64,000 nucleotides of DNA, taken from NCBI GenBank assembly GCA_964017155.1, contig OZ024863.1, positions 45,383,364-45,447,363 of the forward strand, read 5' to 3'. The DNA is from Oasisia sp. SBJ-2009 (Eukaryota; Annelida; Polychaeta; Sabellida; Siboglinidae). Below the pieces are notes generated by a model. The model was not told where the DNA came from. It worked only from the letters and a program-made list of their open reading frames with translations, and ran no database searches. This document shows, one piece after another, positions 46,442 through 59,600 of the stretch; positions within the stretch are counted from its first letter, which is position 1; every line of letters starts with the position of its first letter. Made by a program: the position numbers and the translations under genes.

Positions 46442-48019
46442 TGCACACCTCACTCACGTTGTCAGTAACATTCTCACACAAGCACCTCATTTTAATCACA
46501 AGGACAACTTGCGTACACAGGATCACACACACGCTTTCACACGTGGAATTCTACCAATTATATATAATCGTTCCTGTGCTTTAGAAATATCACCACTTAC
46601 GCTTTCATTGCGCTTGTCTATCTAATCTACCAAGCGTTGATTAAGTTGGTGATTACAGGCCGCAGTGCAGCGCTTTCTGTCAACACCCTTCAATCAATAA
46701 TCGCTGCTAACGACAACTATTTAGCAAATAACATTCGAAAGTCAAATACTTACGCCCCTATGTACAAACCGCGGCGTAGTTCAAACGACTGCGGTTAGTT
46801 GATTTAGCCAGCAGATCTGGGTTTTGATTAGGGGAATTAACCTTATGAATAAGTAGAGGGTTAAGCCACAGTGTCACCGCCTGTATTGGAAATAAAAGAG
46901 GGGTAATCACCATGCGGGCGTCGATCTAATGCAACTGTACAACTACACGTAGACGGTTTGTACACGACCACTACAATAAGTGTGTGTGTGTGTGTGTGTG
47001 TGTGTTGTGTGCGTGTGCGTGTGCGTGTTTGGGCGTGAACGGGCGCGTGCATGCGGGCGGGTGGCGTGAGGAATTGACACAGGAAAACGGCGATGTCGCC
47101 GACATTCAGTCTTTATAAATCACGGATATGTACCTTAGATGTTTTAATTCGCATGTCCCACTTGCCATCGGATGTTTCGTCTCTTGCAATTTTTACGTGC
47201 AAAGAAAATAAATAATACAACTAAAGCTGACACCACCCAACCAAATGTCGTTAAAGAAATGTCTTATACTACTATATAAATTGTACAATACTAGTTCCCA
47301 AGTGCATTATATTGTCCCTTTCAAAATAACACGGATATAAAATGTGTAATGGTCACACTAAATCCGCTAGGCGGCAGCACTATTCTAATAGGTACCGTGA
47401 GCAACTATCTTGGTCTTACGTTGAACTAGATACAAGCATATATAATTGTCTCGCGTAGAACAGAACTAATTTTACTATAACTTCCCAAATGTAACTGTGA
47501 GGCTAGCAAGTAGAATCCCGGGAATTCGGCTAAGGGGCTTCAATGGAAAGATTGTTCCCCTTTATTTCTGTTCTCGGTAAAAATGACATTCTATATGATT
47601 CTGTTCTGGAACAAGGTTGTATAAAACTAATTATTTATACAACAAATATACATAAATAAGACATATTAGTTATTTAAACAACCACATGTAAAGAACAAGA
47701 ATTAGTTCAAATAAAAGACGGGATAGTCATGTGTATTATGACCCCTGGACATAGCGCACCAGAAAAGTTCATCCGTGGTGGGACTCCCAAAACGACGAAG
47801 TACATTGGCGTACGTTGAAGTAAAAGTAAGCTCGTATAAAGGGCAATATCCAATAATCGGAATGGTTCAAAGTATTTTACACTGTACTCTCTGCCACACA
47901 TGTTCAATCGAACACTATTTCGGCTTCTCTGAAAGCATTGGTTGACATTTTGATTTAGAAGAACTAATATATCCATAACATGACATGATTATGCAACACA
48001 ACAACAACATGTTTATGAA

Positions 48020-48160
48020 CTATTGCAAACAAATCGGTGCGTCGTAAATGCCGGACTTTTGGACGAAACGCTTCCAAAACGGATAATCAGCGTTCGACTG
48101 CGTCAAATCCGCCGCTGTTGACCACCCGTTGTCAAACTCCATTCCACTCCACCAGGTGCG
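48020..48160 (-). other. Candidate terminal coding exon
   Basis: Read on minus, an acceptor (gtttccccacag) is followed by 46 open codons and a TAG. The peptide is unusually rich in Trp, Tyr and Phe ('RTWWSGMEFDNGW', then 'YPFWKRFVQKSGIYD'), which is atypical of random AT-rich frames. No upstream partner exon or family was recognised. Confidence 0.25.
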
Positions 48161-49385
48161 CTGTGGGGAAACAATGTCGCACACGACTGATGTAATTATC
48201 TCACCGCTACTAATGGCCACAACACGTTTTTTTGCCGGTCAACCCGGCGGCTATCTTTCGTCGACACAATGGTAATTAGCCGTGACAATGAGAACAGGGG
48301 AAGGTAAGCCACATCGGAGGCGGTGCATCGTCTTCGCCCGCCGGCGGAAGTCGCCTCTCGCGGGGAGCGACGTCGAGTCGGCCGGGGTTGGGGCGTAGCT
48401 ACGAGCGGATTGCTTCGGGACTAAAGCGATCTTGTCACTCAAGTTACGGTGGTAATTAATAGTAGAAAATAACCTTGAATGATTTGTACTTCGCTCCACT
48501 TGCTGTCTTCAAAGAGCAGTTACATGAAGTTGCAGTTAGTTTAAATCAATAAGTGATTACCGATGTCAAGATTGAGTAATAATACTTCAAAAGTGTCTGT
48601 TCAAATTGTGAATGTTTCTTTGTTTCTGGATTATTGGTGTTTTGTTTGAGTTCAATCCTCTCATAATCATAAGGAGTGCATGTGCCAGTGGTAGTAACTC
48701 ACTGATTGCTTAAAATTATGCCTGACGTGGACGACCCGAGGATGATTGTCTCGGGGAACGCAAGAGTTCTGCCACGCAAAGGGATTTTGCTTTGAGTGAA
48801 GTGAAGTGCAGCGTGCGGTAGCAGGAAGTCTGTGTCGAATTTGGAAGTCCTTGTCCTGATCTCCAGTAGGCATTAGCTCGATCAACTACTCTAACTACTT
48901 CTTCAAACTCTTCCAAAGGCATAGTGTCTGAACCGCACACGACCAAATGTTTGCTACCAGGGTTGTCTGCAAATTGTTGGTTTACATTCTTGTCATGTGA
49001 AAGACAAACTGGGTTTGTGTGAATCCCCTTCAATGCTGGAACTGCTTCTGACCGGCAGATTACATTCACTGTTTCAGTTGCAGATAAAATTATTACTTAT
49101 TGACAAAAATGCATTCACATAATCTAGCAACCATCACAAACAATAGTTACCAAACTCTAAATAACTTCTAGAAATTACAGTACAAATGCAATATTGTAAA
49201 GGAAATACACGTGTACTTACCACTAGATGTTGCCGTACTGCTGTTGTACTTCTATTGACTTCAGCCAAATGTAAAAATGTATGAAATTGGCTTACAACAG
49301 TAACTGCTAAGAACACGTAGTTTTCTGAAATCTTGCGGGAAAACACCTTCCTCGACGTAATCTGGTACAATGCGCACTTATACAT

Positions 49386-49436
<51 letters not shown>

Positions 49437-49526
49437 CATTGGTGGAATTCTGATGAAAACAATAGTCTGAATACTGCATCTGAATGGTTTAATTTAGATT
49501 TTTGAAGCATGGACTAACAAACATAC
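48161..49526. other. Intergenic; 3' flank of UTP23
   Basis: Contains a CpG-rich block at about 48,290-48,440 and a (CACG)n tetranucleotide tract at 49,386-49,437. A 117-codon minus frame at 48,716-49,069 has no family signature or splice context that I trust. Confidence 0.4.
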
Positions 49527-49532
49527 TTTATT
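49527..49532 (-). promoter_or_regulatory. Poly(A) signal of UTP23
   Basis: AATAAA on minus, about 75 nt past the UTP23 stop codon, a normal 3'-UTR distance. Confidence 0.6.
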
Positions 49533-49604
49533 CCAAATATCTTAAGAAGTAATTAAATGCTATTAAAAAACAATTGACATGAACGGATCAATTCTAAACT
49601 GCTG

Positions 49605-52600
49605 TTATGCTGCATGGATTGTTTCTGTGGCAACGACATGCCTCTGCTTTTTCCGTTTCCTTGCTTTCCGTTTTGTTTTCTTCGACTGTTCACTCTCTGG
49701 AATCACTTTCCTTTTCTTCTTCAGACACGATAGTGGGTTGGGCTCCTTCGGCCCCTTTCGCTTTCGCTTCTTTTCCGGTTTCTCGCCGAACGCAGCCTGC
49801 TTAAGCACAACAAGCATTTTATGCTGCTCATCAGACGGGCCCAACTTCTTGTCAAGGACTCCAGCCGCGACCTTCTTCGAGGCTTCCGATGGATTCTCAA
49901 GGTTAATTGCATTGTGGGACATGAACAGCAGCGGCACTCCAGGGATGCTGCGGACCTCTTCTGTCAACTCTGGGTCCTGTTGATCAGTAAAGTATGATTG
50001 TTTTACTTGGTGTAACAGAGGGAAACTCCAGACTTACCCAGGTGCTGCGAATGAGAAAAGACATGGAATATTACCGTAAATTCTGTATCTGTAGGTCTGA
50101 ATCCATAATTAAAGCAGCACCCCAACTTTTTAGATGAACCCTGACTTTCCTAAGTGATATGTTCTGTTAAGCAGTTCTTATTACAGTATACCATACAGAG
50201 CAATGGTGAATTATGACATCATGAATTTAAAATTACAAAGATAGAAGGGGAAAATCCTTAATATCAATAAATATGTATTTATGAAGATGTACATGCCAAG
50301 TACATGCACATGTATTTTATATAATTACATAAATATACTGCAAATTGGAAAATAGCATGGCATAGTAAATAATAAATGTATTATTCTGTATCAAAATTAT
50401 ATATTTGCATATGCAGCTGCTACTAATATTAGTGCCCAATTATCTGGGGGTTCTCAAGTTGCTTATGAGTTTATCTATCTTGAAGTTTTTCATTTATCAG
50501 ACTAACAAGTTAATTAATCCAAAACAAATATATTATAAAAACAAATGTAAACACAAAGGCATATAAGAAATCCGTTAAACTTAACAAACACAAATTCAAA
50601 AAGACTAGCCAAAAAGTAATACACAGACACCATACACACCTGAGTTGCAATGAAGAATCTGCTTTTGTCGGTTGGAGTTTGACATGCATGCAAGATGCAT
50701 TTTGTGGCAGGCAGTGTCCCCTTGTGGGAACACTGGTGAACGTTGAATTGTCGAAGGACCGTCAGAGGACCATACAGAAGAGGACCTTTCAAAAGATGTC
50801 ACAAGAGATTTTTTTATAATTCCCTACATGCAATACACTTCCAGCAGTACAACATTAATATATGCCACACAAATTCTTTTTGTATCATAAATTATTACTA
50901 GTCAATAATGTTTCAAGTCAGCGACTTTGAAAAATTACACAAACATGCAGTTTTTTAATAATCAATTAAATAAATTCTTCAAGGAATTTTTTTTTCAGCA
51001 GACTGGTTAATATTGGCATAACTGAACAAAACAGGTAAGAAAATTTGAATTATATTTGTTTATAATTGTTTTGTACATTCAAAGCCTACAACAGTCACTC
51101 AAAGCCTACAACATCACTCTCTATCTATCATCATACAAAGTAAGAATTGTTCAATACATAATCGGAATCGGAAGTGTTTATTGACCCAATAAAATATACA
51201 TAAAGCAATGTTCATACAAATGACCTACAACTCAAGTTATAAAATAATATTACATTAGTACCGCTGTGCAGTAAACTGCTAAGTAATTGCATAAGAACTA
51301 ATAGAAATGTAATTACAAAATGTGATTATTAATTATTAATGTAGGTAAAATAACCAGGGGTCGAGGAGACTGTCACTAAGACCATTTTGGTCGCTCTCGT
51401 GGCAGCCACCCCATTAATTACATAACAATTAAATATAGTTGACTATTTTAAACACTTCCAAATAAACACATATGCATAATACAGCAAACACAAGAATGTC
51501 ATTTCTGGTAACATAAGTCACAAAACTCAACTAACAAAACAACACAAATTTGTTAAATTCACTTGGAAATTAGCCAATGATTATAATAACACTACTTAGT
51601 ATATGTACATTTAGTATATGTACATTTACGGAGGTATAACAAAGGGAAGAATCACTGTAAAGTGTAAATTAGTACGTTGCTTGTTATGAATGTCCACATA
51701 TATAACAGTTTGGTAAAAAGCAGTGTTTTGTAATTTGGTAGAAAATTCTCTTTTGCGTAACTAAAAAACCTTGTAAGCTGTGCGTTGTAATTTCATAAGC
51801 CTCACTAAGTGTTATAAAATTCAACAGACCACATGGAACATGTAGACAAATCTGACATGTATCTTGTAGGCTTGGGCAAGGATTTTTCACTCAAATTAAC
51901 CATATTGCTGCATGACTTACACATAGAAATATTAACCGTTGTGGAATACAATTTATATGCATAAAAATGTCATTATGTTATCTCTTTGTATGCCAAATTT
52001 CGTTCTTGTTCCTAAAATATAACGCGTTCAGTAGCATTTTAAAACGACCCCCTACTCAACAAAAATCGGCCTGTTGCGACACGCTGCCAGTGCTAAGATG
52101 CTATGCTTGTTACGCTAGCGCGAGCGCCTCATCGCGTTTACCACCAGGCTGACCATTTAAGCGTAAAATAGGCTTTCTTCTCAAACGTTGCGCCGCGTCA
52201 ATTTTTGACCAATTCAATCAGAATAAAGCTTATTTTGAAGAAAAATTATTGCTCTATCGATTGGTGATACACACTACGCTGAACTAATAAGAAATCGTCC
52301 GCTAAAACGCAATTAAACATGACAACTTATGTCATGGTCGTATTTCGTGAGCAACGTCGCCGTTCCGCATCAGATCGCGTAGTGTGTGGTACCATTCGAT
52401 CCGGCGTGAAATTTGCTATCCAGTACATATCATTTTATGAATATAGCATTTTATTTGTGGGGGCGCACGCCTTTGAAAGCTGGTGGTACATTTTCCCCGA
52501 GTCGCGACACTTCGAGTTTTCGGCAGATCGCCGCACGCGTTAGTAGTAAGTAAGTCGCTAATGTCGTATTCCACGCACATGTTAGCAATTTCTAAACATC

Positions 52601-53419
52601 ACGGCACATAACGGCTACCAATTGTCTCATGGTCAACGTATTGCATTTTATTGATAATTTATAGCGAATAATTCGTCTATTTGCCTGTTGCTAAATCTAT
52701 GGGTTTGCCCTTGCAACGAAATAGGCTGACCTAGATATCAACATCACGGTGGGTGCCAGGACTAGTCGATCTTTGTTGTGAGGGGTGTCAAGGAAGCTGT
52801 CGAAGCTCGCCGTTTACTTGAGAAACGATCTTTAATTATGAACATATTTTTCACGTCGTGTTGTTTTACTCGTATTATAGATGACAACTATTACAACTGT
52901 ATTGTCCACACAACAGTAATTGATACGAAATTCGGCATAATGCGCCGCTATTTCAGCTAGACCAACGACAAACATACGCCGCTGCAATGTCTGCGCCGTT
53001 GCGATAAAGCCGACTTTCTACTTGTATTCGCGCAACACATGGATTATTACATTTACAATGCCTTTGAAATGGTATACAACAATTTTATTTAAAAAAAAGC
53101 ATAGACAAGAAATAACAATTCTTGGAGACGAATTGATCGACCTAGCGTCGTAATTCCATAACATTATAGTTTATATATCTTTTTGTGTTTATATTATAAT
53201 TACGTATTGTCAAATCATTTTGAAATTCATTCACCCAAATGATGGAATGTATTTCGGAATTTATCAATATTACATATAACAATATTTGTTATTAAACTGA
53301 TTAGTAGTTCAATTTAACACCAATTATTTTATAAATATATGTTATTATAATCTTATAATACTTTTATTACATTTGATCATATATGGCAATTAACATATAT
53401 GTAATCAAATAATATACAT

Positions 53420-53468
<49 letters not shown>

Positions 53469-55031
53469 ATGGTTTCTAAATTATAGATTAGTTAATTATG
53501 TCAACATTTTACACAAAATAGAGAATTTTTTAGAAGAACTCTTATTTCACGTAAACAACACAATTATATGATTTATGTGAAAATCATGCAGTAGATATAC
53601 ATAACAACAATACCTGTGCTAAATTAAAAGTTTGTAACTTTAATATATGTTTGACTAGAGCATGGCCAAAATATACCCAATTTTCACTGTCATGGCGGCC
53701 ATATTGGATACCTAATTTGCATAATTTATGCAAAAAATGAGAAATAGCTCAATTCTATTGAAAACTAGTTACATGCCAAATTTGGTTGATCTGTGTTGAA
53801 AAGTAAAGATTTTTGTTTGAATCTATACTACCTACCTTGAAGTTTTGACATTTTTCCCCGAGGTAATCGGGGAAAAAAATAAAACGTCATATAAAACCCA
53901 AACGACATGACATGGCTGAACGAAACTTGTTTTACTATCCGAATATAATATGTATCTTTCACAAATTCATATTTTTATCGCTTTTAGTGACTTTTTTCAA
54001 TTTTGTGCTTGTCTCTTGCCAAGTGTCAATTTGCTAAAATAACATATTCCCACATTTTCAATATGGCATATCTCTGGAAATATTAGTCATATCACTCTAA
54101 TAATTTATGTACATGTTGACCATGTTGTTGTCCTTGGATGCATGTAATATATTGAGCTATTTTAGTAATAAGTTAAAAAGTTGTGTTAAGTCAAAAATGA
54201 CAGTTTATAATAAATTCCTTGCCCAGGCCTATATCTTGTAAAAGAGATATAGCAATATTTTGAGATTATCACTATATATATATACACCACACACAAAACA
54301 TTATTTGCCCCTAAAATGGAAACAGATCTTGTACTGATCTGAGGATGCATAAAAGTATGTAGTAAAACTACTTTTATTCAATTATAACATAATCATGAAT
54401 ATCTTGTCGTCTTACTAGCAGAAGCAAGTATTTGTTATTACAATGTGAAATACAAATTTTAGCACACATTTACAAGAAACGTGAAATAAATATTTTAACA
54501 CAATATGTGGACTTATTTAGATTGTGATCAATGTTGTTTCCATGAATGATCCAGTCACTTAAGGGAGGATGTAATAAAAAAGATTTAAAAGCATGTTGGC
54601 TTTGGCTAGATCTTAGTTTTTTTAGTATTATATTCACACAAAATCTGTGAATTCTAAAAAAAAAAAAACAGCTTGTATGAGTATCACTGTCTCATTGCAC
54701 CTTACCTTGTATCTTTGTATTAGGAAAGAGGACAAAAGTTGCTTTCCTATAAAATCAAAGATATGGTGCAAATTGTAGTTTATATTACAAATCTCAGATT
54801 TCTGTGATACATACCCAAAGCTTCACATTCGGCAAGGATGCATTTTGTAGTATACAGTTTTGTCTCGCTGGTGAGATATTTTGGCAGCTGCTCACTGATG
54901 TTGATACGGAATTGCAGTGCCGATTTACAGAACGTGCCATCGATGAGAACGCTATATGGAGCATTGATGCCAAAACCACTCTTGTAGAAGGTCAGAATCC
55001 GTCGAACGTGTTTCTGTCGTTTCACTTTCAT
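49605..55031 (-). CDS. UTP23: UTP23, SSU-processome rRNA-processing factor; 3 exons
   Basis: Exons 55031-54815, 50785-50640 and 49976-49605 (735 nt, 244 residues; human about 249). All junctions are phase-consistent, with donors GTATGT and GTGTGT. UTP23 is a nucleolar protein with a PIN-like fold, needed for early 18S rRNA maturation and snR30/U17 release. The N-terminus 'MKVKRQKHVRR' is family-typical. The PIN strand 'VLIDGTFC' keeps the conserved Asp, followed by 'TTKCILAE'. A zinc-finger-like 'C-x-H-x8-C' sits in exon 2, with the first family cysteine replaced by Phe, and 'FFIATQ' ends exon 2. Exon 3 has 'IPGVPLLF' and the basic tail 'NPLSCLKKKRK'. I start at the second of two close ATGs (55031; the other is 55037) because it matches the family N-terminus. 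Confidence 0.92.
50786..54814 (-). other. UTP23 intron 1
   Basis: A 4-kb AT-rich intron. It holds a (TA)n tract at about 53,423-53,465, a CpG-rich patch at about 52,080-52,560, and 51,170-51,420, which looks like a repetitive-element 3' end ('aatcggaatcggaagtgtttattg'). No nested gene was recognised. Confidence 0.5.
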
Positions 55032-55368
55032 GATCACATTTCAGTCTGAAAACATTCAAATTAACTGTGATAACAACTGCATATACTGGAGTGGTGATTA
55101 AGGTTTCAACTTGGCATCTGGACAAGTTGCCAGATGGGTGGGTCAGTGACATTGGTGTGATTCTGATCGGCCTAAAGTATTGTTTGCTAGGAGTAAGATA
55201 GGCATAATAGTAGACGGGCTTTTGCGCACTCAGTGAAGAGATTGACACCCTCCCCAACCCTGGCCAGTTCATTATTCGGTATACAGTGAGTGTATAGTCT
55301 CTATAATAATATAATATATCATACTTATTCATAGCATATGACTAGTCTATAGTAGTGTATACTGGCCG

Positions 55369-55978
55369 GCCCGCGAGTCGAACACCCTAATCAAAACTTG
55401 CAGATTTTTTACAAATATCTGAATAAATACTTGCAAATTAGACCGAAATTCAAAATCTAGAATACTTATTTTATTCCACTTGTGCAAATGAATTGTAAAA
55501 ACATTGTATTTTGGCGAAATATTTACAAAATATACACCGAGAGACAAAGTCGCGCGAACAAATTTCCGTGCCACGAGTCGAAATGGTAACGCGGTGGTGG
55601 TAATAATTACAAGATTTACTCAAATTTAACCACATTCGGCATCCGAGATTGAACTCCAGATGGCAAGTCAACAAGGAAGCCTTCGGCATATTGAGAATCC
55701 ATCTCATATTATTATGTATATTCCGCCGTATTGAGTTATTTGTAGATGTTGTTTTTAAATACGCCACACTCCCCACAGGGACCATTACGCAATGGGGGCC
55801 GATGAGTACTTCGTGTAATATAAGTTGTTTATTTTGAAAATGTATGTTCACAAACATCATCTTTCATCTTTGTCAATCAGATTGTTTGTATAGATTCCAA
55901 TTGTACATGTTTTGCGCATTGTGTGTTACATCTGGCGGTAATTATAAGCGATATCGCTTAAGTGTTCGACTCGCGGGC
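55369..55978. mobile_element. 610-bp element with perfect 17-bp terminal inverted repeats
   Basis: 55,369-55,385 (gcccgcgagtcgaacac) and 55,962-55,978 are exact reverse complements. A related 18-mer, gtgttcgacacgcgggtc, follows directly at 55,979-55,996, and a 'cacgagtcgaaatgg' variant is internal at about 55,573. No transposase and no clear target-site duplication. It occupies much of the 1.6-kb interval between the divergent UTP23 and EIF3H genes. Confidence 0.6.
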
Positions 55979-56643
55979 GTGTTCGACACGCGGGTCATTG
56001 ACTATATAGCGTGCCTTATGCAATCTTCCATGTATCTGGCTGAAGCTTATTATTACATTATGGGTTATGCTTGTGCTGTGAAAGTTGAGGAAATAAAAAA
56101 ATAATCGTCGCGTCATACTCATTAAAATTACGGAGTCCTTAAAATTATTAGTCTCGTATCCTCCGCACCGCACCGCCACCGGCAACAGTTGAACAGGGTA
56201 CTGCCTACTCAGGAGTCAGGCTACTGCGCCGTACTGGTAGGCTAGTACTAGGCATAGAAAGAAACTAGGGCTCAATAGGCACACAAATAGAATTACAAAA
56301 TCGATGGTCATGTTGCACGAATGATGAAATTATTAACTTAAATAAACAGTATATGATGTACACGGCAAAAACACGTTTTTCTTACAGTTTATCCAATACA
56401 AACAACATGCCATGTCAACATGTGCTTGTCACCTGGGTGCAGCCATATTGGAAATCTCGTTTGAATGAGACTGTCGACGCACGAGATGTTGAAATATCTC
56501 CATTATCCATCCAGATATTTAATTCCTATTGCATTGTTTGTAAATAATATTAAAATCTAATTAACTTTTATCGTGTTGCTGAAATTATGTTGGGTTTTTT
56601 CATATGTGAAAGAAAACGAAATCACGTGGTCTTTCACGGTAAC

Positions 56644-56654
56644 AAGATGGCGGG
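56644..56654 (+). promoter_or_regulatory. YY1-like motif spanning the EIF3H start codon
   Basis: aagatggcggg matches the YY1 consensus AAGATGGCGGC at 10 of 11 positions and includes the initiator ATG. This arrangement is common in metazoan ribosomal and translation genes. A pyrimidine run (tctttc, about 56,629-56,634) just upstream could be a TOP-like transcription start. Confidence 0.45.
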
Positions 56655-59600
56655 TCGCAGCGATAGCCAAGTGGAGTTTGTGCAACTAGATGGCCTGGTA
56701 AGTAATTGTATATACAAATAATCAGTATCCCGGTTCATTTTAGCTGCCCTTTATACATCTTTTTCTGCCTGTGGCTAGTAGGATTTTATTACATGTGATT
56801 TGTGGCTGCAGCATATGGGAATCTGTGAAGCCCGTCAAGAGCAAACACCGGGTGTACCGGCTACCGCGCCGTAGCCGGTCGTTTCGCTGTCCAGATTGTT
56901 TAGTATATAAATGTCTAAGTTCGTATACTGCCACAAGGTTGATACATTTTGATGACTTAGTTTAACAGAGAATCGCGACATTAATCAAATAATAAACAAA
57001 GCTGACAGGGAATAAACCCACCACAGTTCACGCCACATAACCTATAAAAAATGATTTTACTGCACCACCTCTAGGCTCTACTATGGACTGTGTCACCTTT
57101 AGACGCATGCGCACAGTCCCATAACAATGATCAAGACAGAGCTGGCACAAGAGGCAGGAATGCCTAAATCAGCCAGAAAAGGACCTGTAAGAACCTGTAA
57201 GATAAATGAGACTATGATTCCAATTGTTGTCACTAGGTGGTGCTGAAGATGATCAAGCACTGCCAGGAGGAGGGGGCAGGGGGAATGGACCTGGTACAGG
57301 GGGTTCTTCTTGGTCTTGTGGAGAACAACCGACTGGAAGTGACAAATTGCTTCCCCTTTCCTCGCCGCACTGAGGATGACGACTTCGATGAAGGTAGGCA
57401 GGAGTGTCTCCAGGTCTGACTTTTGAATACACTTACAACCATCCATATATATCATAGTTATGTTCACTCATGCGTCGGTTCTGTCTTGCCCAGTTAAAAA
57501 AACAGTGCATAATTTGCAATTGCACCGTTGTACAATTTATCAATTGATATCAAATAAGATCTGAAAATGTGCACGTTCTAGCACAATGTCATGCAAGTCA
57601 AAAACTCCAAATACAAGTCATTGGCTTGCCAGTTTATTAGCCTTGGCACATACTTAACATATTTTGTCCTTCTGGAATAAATAAAATACACATTTTCACA
57701 ATTTTCAAATCAAATGTACACCACCTTATTGTTGTCGTCTTTTATTTTGTAGTCACATATCAGATGGAGATGATGCGGAATCTTCGACATGTCAACGTCG
57801 ATCATCTTCATGTTGGCTGGTACCAGAGCACCTACTATGGATCATTCATCAACAAGAACTTTCTAGATTCACAGTTCAACTACCAGAGCTCTATAGAAGA
57901 ATCAATAGTGCTCATATATGGTCAGTGTTGTCCAATTGCTTGTTTTACAAATAACAAATATTGGCAATATTTTTATGTCAACAAATTGTAAAGTTGTTTT
58001 GAATGTGGAATATTTGATATTTCAGACAAGCATGGTAGTTTTTATTTGAGTGTACAATAACAAATGTTTAACATGCAGTCCCAATGAGGGAACGATTTGT
58101 ATAAGTTTGATGACTATCAGATTTGATTAACTCTATTAAATTAATATGCTGATTAAATTATTACCTCCAAGGCCTCAGATGAAGTCTTGATGGGTAACTT
58201 TAATTCTACACAGTACAATGCCCACACACCAAAGTTGTTGATTTTCTCCTTGTGCCTTAGATGGACGAGACTTGCCTTGATGCTTAATTAGATATTTTCT
58301 TTTTCCAGGCACAATCTTCTCCACCATTCATCATAAATTCATTATTTCCTCTGGTCTTGATCTTCTTTTCCAGTTCACCCTTATTTCTGTATATAAAGTG
58401 TCCCTGTATGCAAGTCTCCCATATCGGTGTGGATTTCTACTTGTTCTTTTACCTATCTCTTTGAGGGCATCTGCTTTCAACAAAAGCAGGTCCAAGTCTA
58501 CAGTCCATGTTAAAAAGGGCAATCCATTCGTTTTTTTTTAATTAATATAACGTTAAGACTGCACTGTGCCACTTTAAACCCCCAACAATGTCCACAATTT
58601 CAAGGGAATGACCCTGGATGGAGCATCTCCAAAATGGTTAACAAAACATCCAGTTTCAAAACAAACTTTTTTGGCAATATTGCTGAGGCAGGCAGAGTTG
58701 GCAGCAATGCCCTTTTGGATATACGATTTCCAATTATTTCCTTGTGTATTCTTTTTCCTTTCACCCAATTTTTCTCCTCACAAACTTGTACTTTCTCTTG
58801 TTGTGTTCCAGTCATCATCATGGCGCATTCACTGTTTACATGCTGTCATAAGAAGTACTAGGTCTGTGTTATTAACCCAGTTGTTATGTGATTGTAGACC
58901 CACTGCGGACAGCGAAAGGTCACCTGACGTTGCGAGCACTGAGACTCACACCTGCAATCATGAACTTGTATAAGGAAGGTGATTTCTCACCTGAGAGGTT
59001 CGTGTTGGATCCGTTTGTACATAGATGCTAAAGCCATGCTGTTGATACACTTGTGTAGGCATTTTAACGCCGTTATGGATAGTGGTATTTCAATTACTAA
59101 TTTAGTCTTATTTGGTGATTCATGCTTTGTATCTGAATTAAGTGGTTACAATCTCAATTAAGTGGTGATCATGTGGTGAGTGATTGTTTTTATTATATAA
59201 ACAATTATTTTAGAATCTAAATTTGTCATGAAAATATTTAACTAACATAATTCAAAACTGTTTTGCAGCATGAAGAAGTCGGGTGTGAGCTTTGAGAAGC
59301 TGTTTGATGAAGTCCCGGTTGTTATCAAGAACTCACATCTTGTCAATGCTACGTTGTGTGAACTTGATGACGTTGCACCCAACCAGAACAAGTACAACTA
59401 CCTTGACCTCGCGACTGCGTAAGTACAACTAATTCAGTCGTTGATGTAATGACGTTTGGTGTAATTAACTTGTGGATACACTGCAGGAAGGTTACTGAAT
59501 TGGTTATCGTTAATATGAAACGATGCACAGCACATCAGTTGACCCAACAATAATCGCAATAGAACAGCGAGTATCTGCAATAATAGTAATAAATTCCCTG

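Noticed and set aside
48716..49069. 117-codon minus frame near UTP23
   Set aside because: Located beyond the UTP23 poly(A) signal, with no recognisable motif or splice partner; likely chance.
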